Of a DNA stretch of 24,531 bases, positions 15,079 through 22,351 are shown piece by piece. Position 1 is the first letter of the stretch, and each line of letters begins with the position of its first letter. This DNA is from Sphingomonas sp. CCH9-E2 (lineage in GTDB: Bacteria > Pseudomonadota > Alphaproteobacteria > Sphingomonadales > Sphingomonadaceae): assembly GCF_001557215.1 (NCBI RefSeq), contig NZ_LSJM01000067.1, positions 1 through 24,531 on the forward strand. The letters run 5' to 3'. The position numbers and the translations under genes were made by a program. The notes under the pieces are model-generated. The model saw only the letters and a list, made by a program, of their open reading frames with translations. It was not told the origin of the DNA and did not search any database.

Positions 15079-16293
15079 ATGAATGGCCGCGCTGTGCGGC
15101 GTTCCGTCGTCAATTCTGGAGCGCGTGCCGTGACCGACACCCCTGATTCCGTGACGGGCGAGCCCGATTTCGTCGAAGAACTGATGCTGCTTCCGCTCGA
15201 TGCATGGCATCGCGCGCGCGGCGGGCGCATGGTGCCGTTCGCGGGCTATGAAATGCCGGTCCAGTATGAAGGCATCATGGCCGAGCACCAATGGGTGCGC
15301 GAATCGGCCGGGCTGTTCGACGTGTCGCATATGGGCCAGCTGCTGCTGTCGGGCGAAGGGCTCGACGCCGAGCTGGAGAAGCTGATCCCCGCCGATGTCG
15401 CGGGCGTCGCGGTGGGGCAGCAGAAATATTCGCTGCTGCTGGCCGAAAATGGCGGCATCCTCGACGATCTGATGTTCAGCCGCTGGCCGGGTGGCATCTA
15501 CATGGTCGTCAACGGCGCGTGCAAATGGGACGACATCGCCCATCTGCGCGAGAATTTGCCCGATTCTATCGAGATCAACCATATGGACGAGCATGCGCTG
15601 CTGGCGCTGCAGGGTCCCAAGGCGTTCGACGCGCTCAAGCGCCATGTGACGGGCGAATATCCGCTCGACGCGCTGGTGTTCATGAAGGGCGGCAAGTTCG
15701 AGATCGCGGGCGTGCCCGCCTATATCAGCCGTTCGGGCTATACCGGCGAGGACGGGTTCGAAATCTCGATCCCGGCGGATCAGGCGGCGAAGGTCGCCGA
15801 CCTGCTGTGCGGGGAGCCCGAGGTGAAGCCGATCGGCCTTGGCGCGCGCGATTCGCTGCGGCTCGAGGCGGACCTGCCGCTCTATGGCCATGACCTCGAC
15901 CCCGAGACGACGCCGATCATGGCGGCGCTGAACTTCGCGGTGGCGAGCAAGCGGCGGCGTGAAGAGGCTAACTTCCCCGGTGCCGAGCGTATCCTGATGG
16001 AGCGCGAGAATGGTCCGATCCAGCGCCGCGTCGGCCTGATCGTCGAGGGGCGCCAGCCGGTGCGCGAGGGTGCGCTGGTGCTGGACGATGCGGGCAACGA
16101 AGTCGGCCGCGTCACCAGCGGCGGCTTTGCCCCGACCGTGCAGAAGCCGATCGCGATGGCCTATGTCCCGACCGCGATGGCCGCAATCGGCACGCGCGTG
16201 ACGCTGAGCCAGCGCGGCAAGATCCATCATGGCGAAGTGGTGCAGATGCCCTTCGTCCCCCATCGTTATGTCCGTCAGGGAGGCATGAAATGA
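15079..16293 (+). CDS. gcvT: Glycine cleavage system T protein (aminomethyltransferase)
   Basis: This protein transfers the methylene group from the aminomethyl-lipoyl arm of GcvH to tetrahydrofolate and releases ammonia. The GCV_T domain starts near residue 38 ([25 protein letters not shown] in two overlapping parts), with [23 protein letters not shown] and [20 protein letters not shown] as typical folate-binding and structural motifs. A C-terminal barrel (about 310-400) follows. The start at 15079 gives 404 residues and has a good ribosome binding site. An in-frame GTG at 15130, preceded by GGAG, would give 387 residues and remove a 17-residue Arg-rich extension. Either start is possible. 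The stop overlaps gcvH as ATGA. Confidence 0.95.
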   Translation: MNGRAVRRSVVNSGARAVTDTPDSVTGEPDFVEELMLLPLDAWHRARGGRMVPFAGYEMPVQYEGIMAEHQWVRESAGLFDVSHMGQLLLSGEGLDAELEKLIPADVAGVAVGQQKYSLLLAENGGILDDLMFSRWPGGIYMVVNGACKWDDIAHLRENLPDSIEINHMDEHALLALQGPKAFDALKRHVTGEYPLDALVFMKGGKFEIAGVPAYISRSGYTGEDGFEISIPADQAAKVADLLCGEPEVKPIGLGARDSLRLEADLPLYGHDLDPETTPIMAALNFAVASKRRREEANFPGAERILMERENGPIQRRVGLIVEGRQPVREGALVLDDAGNEVGRVTSGGFAPTVQKPIAMAYVPTAMAAIGTRVTLSQRGKIHHGEVVQMPFVPHRYVRQGGMK

Positions 16294-16661
16294 GCCGTTA
16301 CTTCACCGAAGATCATGAATGGATCGAACTCGACGGCGAGATCGCGACCGTCGGCATCACCGAATATGCGCAGAGCCAGCTGGGCGACATCGTGTTCGTC
16401 GAGGTGCCTGAAGAGGGCAAGGAAGTCGCCAAGGGCGACGACGCCGCGGTGGTCGAGAGCGTCAAGGCGGCGAGCGACGTCTATGCGCCGGTCAGCGGCA
16501 CGGTGGTCGAGGGCAACCCGGCACTGGAAGACAATCCCGCGCTGGTCAACGAAGACCCCGAAGGCGATGGCTGGTTCTTCAAGATGACGTTGAGCGACAC
16601 CGGCGAGCTCGACGGGCTGATGAACGAGAGCGCCTACGCCGATTTCGTGAGCAAGCTTTAA
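16290..16661 (+). CDS. gcvH: Glycine cleavage system H protein
   Basis: This 123-residue lipoyl carrier shuttles the aminomethyl group between the P, T and L proteins. The lipoylated lysine is Lys59 in [15 protein letters not shown]-terminal [10 protein letters not shown] and [19 protein letters not shown] are typical, and the length is normal for the family. The ATG overlaps the gcvT stop (ATGA), and GGGAGG lies about 6 bases upstream. The gene is followed by a GC-rich inverted repeat before gcvPA. Confidence 0.98.
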   Translation: MSRYFTEDHEWIELDGEIATVGITEYAQSQLGDIVFVEVPEEGKEVAKGDDAAVVESVKAASDVYAPVSGTVVEGNPALEDNPALVNEDPEGDGWFFKMTLSDTGELDGLMNESAYADFVSKL

Positions 16662-16666
16662 TCGCG

Positions 16667-16749
16667 CGTCGCCCCGGCGGAGGCCGGGGCCGCTCCGTGG
16701 CGGAGCATGCGCCTTACCGATAGCGGCCCCGGCCTCCGCCGGGGCGACG
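16667..16749. repeat. GC-rich inverted repeat, family copy 2, inside the gcv operon
   Basis: Perfect 28-bp arms at 16667-16694 and 16722-16749 are nearly the same as the arms at 14716-14797. The junction of the left arm and the spacer holds a small extra hairpin (GCTCCG 16692-16697 with CGGAGC 16701-16706). The element fills most of the gcvH-gcvPA gap and ends 9 bases before the gcvPA ATG. No T tract follows. Confidence 0.88.
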
Positions 16750-16758
16750 GGAATTCCA

Positions 16759-18117
16759 ATGCGCTACCTTCCCCTTACCCCGTCCGACCGGCATGCGATG
16801 CTCGCTGCGGTCAATGCCGCGACGATCGACGATCTGTTCGCCGACGTTCCCGAAAGCGCGCGGCTGTCCGGCCCGGTGCCGGGGCTGCCGATGCATGCCA
16901 GCGAGCTGGCGGTCGAACGGCACATGTCGAAACTGGCGGCGAAGAACCTGTCGGCGGGAAGCGCGCCCTTCTTCCTCGGCTGCGGTGCCTACAGGCATCA
17001 CGTCCCGGCGAGCGTGGATCACATTATCCAGCGTGGCGAGTTCCTGACCGCCTACACGCCGTACCAGCCGGAAATCGCGCAGGGCACGTTGCAGGTGATG
17101 TTCGAGTTCCAGACGCAGGTCGCGCGCCTGCTGGGTACCGATGTCGCCAATGCGTCGATGTATGACGGGTCGACCGCGTGCTGGGAGGCGATCGGCATGG
17201 CGCGGCGCATCACCAAGCGCGCCAAGGCGATCCTGTCGGGCGGGCTGCACCCGCATTATGTGTCGGTCGCCAATACGATGGCCAAGTACACCGGCGACAC
17301 GCTGGTCACTGCAGTGCCGGAACTGACCGCCGAGCCGGATGCGGCGAAGCTGATCGACCTGATCGACGACGACACCTCGTGCGTGGTGGTCCAGTATCCC
17401 GATATTCTCGGCCGCATTTCCGACCTGTCCGAGCTGGCCGCCGCATGTCAGGCGAAGAAGGCGCTGCTGGTCGCGGTGGTGACCGAGCCGGTTGCGCTGG
17501 GGGCGATCAAGTCGCCCGGCGAGATGGGCGCGGACATCGTCGTAGGCGAAGGCCAGTCGATCGGCGTCGGGCTGCAGTTCGGGGGCCCCTATGTCGGCCT
17601 GTTCGGCTGCAAGGAAAAATATGTCCGCCAGATGCCGGGTCGCCTGACCGGCGAGACGGTCGATGCCGAGGGCAAGCGCGGCTTCGTGCTGACGCTGTCG
17701 ACGCGCGAGCAGCATATCCGGCGCGAAAAGGCGACGTCGAATATCTGCACCAGCTCGGTGCTGTGTGCGCTCGCCTGGTCGGTGCATATGACGCTGCTGG
17801 GTGAAAAGGGGCTGCGGCAGCTCGCGGCGCTGAACCATGCCGGCGCGAGCGCGGCGGCAGACCGTCTGGCGCAGGTGCCGGGGGTCGAGCTGATCACACC
17901 GACCTTCTTCAACGAATTCACGCTGAAGCTGCCCAAGGAAGCACGCCCGGTCGTGCGCGAACTCGCCGACCGGGGCATCCTGGCCGGCGTGTCGCTCGGC
18001 CGTCTCTATCCGGGCGAGGGGGCGTTGGAAAACGGCCTGGTCGTCGCGGTCACCGAAGCCACCACGGCGGAGGATGTCGAAACCCTTGCCGCCGCGCTCC
18101 AGGAGGTGCTGGCATGA
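16759..18117 (+). CDS. gcvPA: Glycine decarboxylase subunit 1 (P protein, N-terminal half)
   Basis: This 452-residue subunit forms the heterodimeric P protein with GcvPB, as in bacteria with a split glycine dehydrogenase. The complex decarboxylates glycine with PLP and loads the aminomethyl group on GcvH. Family motifs include RYLPLT at the start, [19 protein letters not shown] (about 71-89), [14 protein letters not shown] (about 131-144) and a GGPYVGLFG stretch. This half lacks the PLP lysine, as expected. The ATG at 16759 is only 9 bases beyond the inverted repeat, and its ribosome binding site is modest (ACGGGAA). The stop overlaps gcvPB as ATGA. Confidence 0.96.
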   Translation: MRYLPLTPSDRHAMLAAVNAATIDDLFADVPESARLSGPVPGLPMHASELAVERHMSKLAAKNLSAGSAPFFLGCGAYRHHVPASVDHIIQRGEFLTAYTPYQPEIAQGTLQVMFEFQTQVARLLGTDVANASMYDGSTACWEAIGMARRITKRAKAILSGGLHPHYVSVANTMAKYTGDTLVTAVPELTAEPDAAKLIDLIDDDTSCVVVQYPDILGRISDLSELAAACQAKKALLVAVVTEPVALGAIKSPGEMGADIVVGEGQSIGVGLQFGGPYVGLFGCKEKYVRQMPGRLTGETVDAEGKRGFVLTLSTREQHIRREKATSNICTSSVLCALAWSVHMTLLGEKGLRQLAALNHAGASAAADRLAQVPGVELITPTFFNEFTLKLPKEARPVVRELADRGILAGVSLGRLYPGEGALENGLVVAVTEATTAEDVETLAAALQEVLA

Positions 18118-19682
18118 GCACGATCAACCAGAGCGGCTGGCGTCCGCAGATGAACGCGGTCGAGGGCGAGGCTGCAGCCACCTTCACCGGCAACCGTGCG
18201 CTGATGCTGGAAGAGGCGCTGATCTTCGAGATCGGATCGCTCGACACCACCGGCGTCGATTTCGCCGAAGCGCCCAAGGCAGTCTCGCGGCTGGGCGGGC
18301 TGGAGCGGCATCGCGATATCGGCCTGCCGGGCCTGAGCGAACCGGAGGCGGTGCGCCATTACACCCGCCTGTCGCGCCAGAATTACGGCATCGACCTCGG
18401 CTTCTTCCCGCTGGGCAGCTGCACGATGAAGCATAATCCGCGCCTCAACGAGCGGATGGCACGGCTTCCGGGCTTTGCCGACATCCACCCGCTGCAGCCG
18501 ATCGACACGGTGCAGGGCGCGCTGGAGGTGATCGACCAGCTGGCGCACTGGCTGGTCACGCTGACCGGCATGAAGGCGGTGGCGATGTCGCCCAAGGCGG
18601 GCGCGCATGGCGAGCTGTGCGGGATCCTTGCGATCAAGGCGGCGCTGGAAGCGCGGGGCGAGGATCGTCGCGTGGTGCTGGTCCCCGAAAGCGCGCACGG
18701 CACCAACCCGGCGACGGCGGCGTTCGCGGGCTTCACGGTCGAGGATATTCCGGCGACCCCGGATGGGCGTGTCGATGTCGCGGCGCTGACCGCGCGGCTG
18801 GGACCGGACGTGGCAGGGGTGATGATCACCAACCCCAATACCTGCGGCCTGTTCGAGCGCGACCTGAAGACGATCAGCGACGCGGTCCATGAAGCTGGCG
18901 GCTACGTCTATTGCGACGGCGCGAACTTCAACGCGATCGTCGGCAAGGTGCGCCCCGGCGACCTGGGCGTCGATGCGATGCACATCAACCTCCACAAGAC
19001 CTTCTCCACCCCGCATGGCGGCGGTGGTCCGGGCTCGGGGCCGGTGGTGCTGTCGGAGGCGCTGGCACCCTTCGCACCGCTGCCGTTCGTCGAGCAGCAG
19101 GATGGCCGTTTCGTGCTGGTCGAAGAGGAAACCGCGGGCGAGCATCACGGGTCCAGCTTTGGCCGCATGGTCTCGTTCCACGGCCAGATGGGTATGTTCA
19201 CCCGTGCGCTGACCTATATCCTGTCGCACGGCGCGGACGGACTTCGCCAAGTGGCCGAGGACAGCGTGCTCAACGCCAACTATGTCCTGCGCAGCCTGGA
19301 GGACGTGCTCGACGCGCCCTTCGCCGCGAGTGGCCCGTGCATGCATGAGGCGATCTTCAGCGACCGCGGGCTGGCCGAAGGCTTCTCGACGCTCGACATC
19401 GCCAAGGGGCTGATCGACGAGGGCTTCCACCCGATGACGGTCTATTTCCCGCTGGTCGTGCATGGCGCGATGCTGGTCGAGCCGACCGAGACCGAGAGCA
19501 AGGCGGCGCTGGACCAGTTCATCGGCGCGTTCCGTTCGGTCGCGCAGCGGGCGAAGGCGGGCGATGCCGCGCTCAAGTCCGCGCCGCACTTCGCGCCCCG
19601 CCGTCGCCTCGACGAGACGCTGGCCGCGCGCAAGCCAGTGCTGGTGTGGAAGGAGCCGGCCCAGGCGCAGGCCGCCGAGTAA
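18114..19682 (+). CDS. gcvPB: Glycine decarboxylase subunit 2 (P protein, C-terminal half, PLP-binding)
   Basis: This 522-residue subunit carries the PLP site of the split glycine dehydrogenase. The Schiff-base lysine is Lys295 in [18 protein letters not shown], followed by the glycine-rich loop. [14 protein letters not shown] (98-110), [12 protein letters not shown] (191-202), ITNPNTCG and [12 protein letters not shown] are hallmark motifs. A Shine-Dalgarno sequence AGGAGGTG lies 6 bases before the ATG, which overlaps the gcvPA stop, favouring equal synthesis of the two halves. The operon ends with the hairpins at 19701-19770. The L protein (lpd) is not encoded here. Confidence 0.97.
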   Translation: MSTINQSGWRPQMNAVEGEAAATFTGNRALMLEEALIFEIGSLDTTGVDFAEAPKAVSRLGGLERHRDIGLPGLSEPEAVRHYTRLSRQNYGIDLGFFPLGSCTMKHNPRLNERMARLPGFADIHPLQPIDTVQGALEVIDQLAHWLVTLTGMKAVAMSPKAGAHGELCGILAIKAALEARGEDRRVVLVPESAHGTNPATAAFAGFTVEDIPATPDGRVDVAALTARLGPDVAGVMITNPNTCGLFERDLKTISDAVHEAGGYVYCDGANFNAIVGKVRPGDLGVDAMHINLHKTFSTPHGGGGPGSGPVVLSEALAPFAPLPFVEQQDGRFVLVEEETAGEHHGSSFGRMVSFHGQMGMFTRALTYILSHGADGLRQVAEDSVLNANYVLRSLEDVLDAPFAASGPCMHEAIFSDRGLAEGFSTLDIAKGLIDEGFHPMTVYFPLVVHGAMLVEPTETESKAALDQFIGAFRSVAQRAKAGDAALKSAPHFAPRRRLDETLAARKPVLVWKEPAQAQAAE

Positions 19683-19700
19683 CATTTTTCGTCTGTTTCA

Positions 19701-19726
19701 CCGGGTTGGATTTCGGTCTAACCCGG
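19701..19726 (+). terminator. Stem-loop after gcvPB
   Basis: CCGGGTTGGA (19701-19710) pairs with TCTAACCCGG (19717-19726) over 10 bp, including one G-U pair, leaving a six-base loop. It begins 18 bases past the gcvPB stop. No T tract follows, so it is probably a 3'-end stabiliser or the first of two tandem terminator hairpins. Confidence 0.55.
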
Positions 19727-19734
19727 CTCCCGGG

Positions 19735-19770
19735 CGGGCGGTGGCTTCGGCCGCCGCCCGTTTGGCTTTT
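19735..19770 (+). terminator. Intrinsic terminator of the gcv operon (UUCG loop)
   Basis: CGGGCGGTGGC (19735-19745) pairs with GCCGCCGCCCG (19750-19760) over 11 bp, with one G-U pair and a TTCG tetraloop. TTTGGCTTTT follows. This is a good Rho-independent terminator by local standards. It ends 12 bases before the next start codon. Confidence 0.75.
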
Positions 19771-19782
19771 GGGGAGGCGAAG

Positions 19783-20148
19783 ATGCGCGGCGCACTGGCT
19801 CTGATCGTGGCGATGATGATGGCGGCACCGGCGGTGGCGGGGCAGGACCCGCGCATTCCGCAGGCCGAGCAGGATGCGGACCGGATCGAGGCGCAGCGAT
19901 CCTATGAAGCGCAGCGGCAGCGCGATCAGGCCGAGGCGGATCGCGTCGCCCGCATCACCCTCGAGCGCAAGACCGATTACGAACTCTATCTGGCGCGGCA
20001 AAAGGCCGAGCATGAGGCCAAGATGGCCGCGTGGCGTGCCGATGTGGCGCGGCGCGAGGCCGAAGCGGCGCGCGTGCGGGCCGAGTGGGAGGCACAGGTC
20101 GCGCGGTGCAAGGCGGGCGACCGTTCCGCCTGCGCCCCGAAGAAATGA
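19783..20148 (+). CDS. Secreted coiled-coil protein of unknown function
   Basis: This 121-residue protein starts at ATG 19783 behind GGGGAGG. A Sec signal peptide (MRGALALIVAMMMAAPAVAG, probable cleavage after AVA) is followed by an almost entirely charged, Ala/Glu/Arg-rich helical stretch (about 25-108) with heptad character. A short end contains two cysteines (RCKAGDRSACAPKK) that could form a disulphide. I infer a periplasmic coiled coil; no family is recognised. It lies between the gcv terminator and a DUF938 methyltransferase gene whose ATG overlaps its stop, so it is the first gene of a three-gene coupled unit. Confidence 0.8.
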   Translation: MRGALALIVAMMMAAPAVAGQDPRIPQAEQDADRIEAQRSYEAQRQRDQAEADRVARITLERKTDYELYLARQKAEHEAKMAAWRADVARREAEAARVRAEWEAQVARCKAGDRSACAPKK

Positions 20149-20774
20149 GCGACCCGACACCGTGGATCGTCGCGGAGGACAGCGGCGCGGTGCGCAAGCA
20201 TGCGCCCGCGACGCTGCGAAACCGGGAGGCGATCGCGGCGGAGCTGGCGACGCTGTTGCCGCGGCAGGGCGCGGTGCTGGAGGTCGCGAGCGGGAGCGGG
20301 GAGCATGCGGCGTTCTTCGCTGAGCGTTTTCCAGACCTGATCTTCGTGCCCAGCGATCCCGACGCGGCCGCGCGGGAGTCGATCGCATCGTGGTGCGCAG
20401 GGCTGGCCAATGTCGCACCGCCGCTGGCGATCGATGCGGCGGCGGGCGACTGGCCGATCGCCGCCGCCGATGCGGTGCTGTGCATCAACATGGTGCATAT
20501 CAGCCCGTGGGAGGCGACACTGGGGCTCTTGGACGGGGCGGCGCGGCTGCTCCCGCCGGGCGGGCCGTTGATCCTCTACGGTCCCTATCGCCGTGCCGAT
20601 GTGCCCACGGCACCGTCGAACGAAGCGTTCGATCGATCGCTGAAGGAACGCGATCCGCGCTGGGGTTTGCGCGATGTGGCCGATGTCACCGCGGCGGCGG
20701 AAGCGCGCGGGTTGCGGTTCGGGCGGCTGGTCGAGATGCCGGCGAACAATATCATGCTAATCTATCATGCATGA
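20145..20774 (+). CDS. DUF938 family SAM-dependent methyltransferase
   Basis: This 209-residue protein has the Rossmann-type methyltransferase layout of the DUF938 family. HAPATLRNREAIAAEL (19-34) is a family-typical N-terminal segment. Motif I VLEVASGSGEHAAFFAERFP (from residue 44) binds SAM, and VPSDPD supplies the acidic residue at the end of strand 2. INMVHISPWEATLGLL is the motif IV region, and GPLILYGPYRR follows. The C-terminal PANNIMLIYH is also typical. The substrate is unknown. The start is fixed by the ATGA overlap with the upstream stop. The preceding sequence lacks a strong ribosome binding site, suggesting translational coupling. The next gene again overlaps by ATGA. Confidence 0.9.
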   Translation: MSDPTPWIVAEDSGAVRKHAPATLRNREAIAAELATLLPRQGAVLEVASGSGEHAAFFAERFPDLIFVPSDPDAAARESIASWCAGLANVAPPLAIDAAAGDWPIAAADAVLCINMVHISPWEATLGLLDGAARLLPPGGPLILYGPYRRADVPTAPSNEAFDRSLKERDPRWGLRDVADVTAAAEARGLRFGRLVEMPANNIMLIYHA

Positions 20775-21499
20775 CCGAGCGCGAGACGAGTCGCACCGAT
20801 AACTTCACCGACGCGGCCTTCGCGTTTGCGGTGACGCTGATGGTGGTCGGTTCAGGCGGGTCGGGGGTCGATGGCGGCACGCTGGAGAGCGCAGTTGCCG
20901 CGATCCCGAGTTTCATCATCGGCTTTGCGATCATGGCCATGTTCTGGTGGTCGCATGTGCGGTGGCGGCGGCTGCGCGGGGCGGGGGACTGGCGCTCGCT
21001 GCTGCTCACGTTGCTGCTGATCTTTACCGTGTTGATCTATGTGGTGCCGTTGCGGGCCATGGCGGTGTCGTTCGCGGCCTATCTTTCCGGAAACCCTGAT
21101 GGTTTTCGCGGCAGCGTCGGGCGGCTTTTCGCGGTCTATGGCGTCGGTTTCACCGCGATGTCGGCGCTGACCGCCCTGTTGTTTCGTGATGCGCTGCGGC
21201 GGGTCGATCTGGCGATGCACGAGCGGCGCGAGGCGATCGGGCAGAGCTGGATCTGGACGATCCTGGCGGCGACGGGCGTAGCCTCGACCTGTCTTGCGCT
21301 GACACCCGCGCTAGCCCAGTTCGCCCCGCTGCTCTACGCGACGCTCCCGTTCAGCATCGGGATCTTCGTCTGGCGCTTCGACTGGACTGGCGCGGCGGGC
21401 AAGGCCCAGCCGTTGCTCGCGCCACGCGATATAGAGGCCGCTGGCGACGATGATCGGGGCACCGATCCAGGTCCATTGGCTGGGCAGCACGCCGAATAG
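20771..21499 (+). CDS. TMEM175/DUF1211-like integral membrane protein
   Basis: This 242-residue protein has about six hydrophobic segments. Its start RTDNFTDAAFAFAVTLMVV fits the first helix of the TMEM175 (DUF1211) family, whose bacterial members can form potassium channels and whose selectivity region carries an R-x-x-x-F-S-D motif; here the motif is R-T-D-N-F-T-D. FWWSHVRWRR and SLLLTLLLIFTVLIYVVPLR are further membrane-associated segments. Potassium transport is an inference from the family only. The ATG overlaps the DUF938 stop. The last 63 codons lie antisense to the 3' end of the convergent EamA gene; the final 34 residues (from about AGKAQPLL) are polar and may not be functionally important. 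Confidence 0.78.
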   Translation: MTERETSRTDNFTDAAFAFAVTLMVVGSGGSGVDGGTLESAVAAIPSFIIGFAIMAMFWWSHVRWRRLRGAGDWRSLLLTLLLIFTVLIYVVPLRAMAVSFAAYLSGNPDGFRGSVGRLFAVYGVGFTAMSALTALLFRDALRRVDLAMHERREAIGQSWIWTILAATGVASTCLALTPALAQFAPLLYATLPFSIGIFVWRFDWTGAAGKAQPLLAPRDIEAAGDDDRGTDPGPLAGQHAE

Positions 21500-22267
21500 C
21501 ACATAGCCATAGAGCGTCGCCCAGATCAGGCTGGAATAGTCCATCGGCACCACCGCCGAGACCGGAGCGAAGCGCAGCGCGGCGGTGAGCGCAAGCTGGC
21601 CCGCGCCGCCGACCAGCCCGATCGCGATCAGGATCGCGAAGGTCTGCCAGTCGTGCATCTGCGCGAAGAAGGGGTAGGCGATCGCGAGCGGCGGGACCGA
21701 CAGCGTCGAGAACCAGAAGACGGTGGTCGCCGGCCGCTCGGTCTTGGCCATCTGGCGCAGCTGGATCGCGATCAGCGCGACGAAGAAGGCAGCGGTCAGC
21801 CCGACCAGCGCGCCGACGAGCGGGATATGCCCGTCCCCCGGCTGCGCGACCAGCACCACCCCGACGAAGCCCGCGATCACCGCCGCCCAGCGCCGCCACC
21901 CGGTCTTCTCGTGCAGCACCAGCGCGCCCAGGATCGTGGCAAAGATCGGCGCGGTGAAGGAAAAGGTCGTCGCCTCGGCCAGCGGGAGCAGCAGCACCGC
22001 GCCGAAATTGAACACCATGCCGGTCAGACCGATCACGGTGCGGTTGAGATGCAGCCCGAACCGGGTGGTGCGGATCGAGCCGAGACCCGGGCCGGCGGCT
22101 ATCCAGGCGAGGATGAAGGGGATCGCGAACAGCTGACGAAACAGCATGATCTCTGCCAGATTGGCGCCGCCCCGCTCCGCCAGCTTGATCAGCGCGCCCA
22201 TGGTCGAGAGCATGAGGATGGCGAGCAGGCGCAGGCCAAGGCCGGTAAGGACGCGATCACGATGCAC
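21311..22267 (-). CDS. EamA/DMT-family transporter
   Basis: This 318-residue inner-membrane protein has about ten transmembrane helices in two EamA repeats (about 9-140 and 150-280). STMGALIKLAERGG and IMLFRQLFAIPFIL near the N-terminus, and LPLAEATTFSFTAPIFATIL at the end of the first repeat, are typical of this drug/metabolite transporter group. The substrate cannot be predicted. The start is GTG at 22267, with only a weak AGGC upstream; a slightly later start is possible. The C-terminal 30 residues are charged (EAPDEDPDAERERR) and lie antisense to the TMEM175-like gene, overlapping it by 189 bases in a tail-to-tail arrangement. It is divergent from proS. Confidence 0.88.
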   Translation of the reverse strand: MHRDRVLTGLGLRLLAILMLSTMGALIKLAERGGANLAEIMLFRQLFAIPFILAWIAAGPGLGSIRTTRFGLHLNRTVIGLTGMVFNFGAVLLLPLAEATTFSFTAPIFATILGALVLHEKTGWRRWAAVIAGFVGVVLVAQPGDGHIPLVGALVGLTAAFFVALIAIQLRQMAKTERPATTVFWFSTLSVPPLAIAYPFFAQMHDWQTFAILIAIGLVGGAGQLALTAALRFAPVSAVVPMDYSSLIWATLYGYVLFGVLPSQWTWIGAPIIVASGLYIAWREQRLGLARRASPVEAPDEDPDAERERRVEQRGELG

Positions 22268-22351
22268 CGCGCCTGCCTAGAGGCGACGCCGCAGTGCGGC
22301 AAGGCGCGAAGGGGCGTGACGCGCCCCAAATCGCGCGCTAATCGCGCAGCC

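Noticed and set aside
14995..16263. Minus-strand open frame opposite gcvT
   Set aside because: It is a shadow of gcvT and also overlaps the riboswitch.
18006..19685. Minus-strand open frame of about 560 codons opposite gcvPB
   Set aside because: It is a GC-rich antisense frame with no family features; gcvPB is unmistakable.
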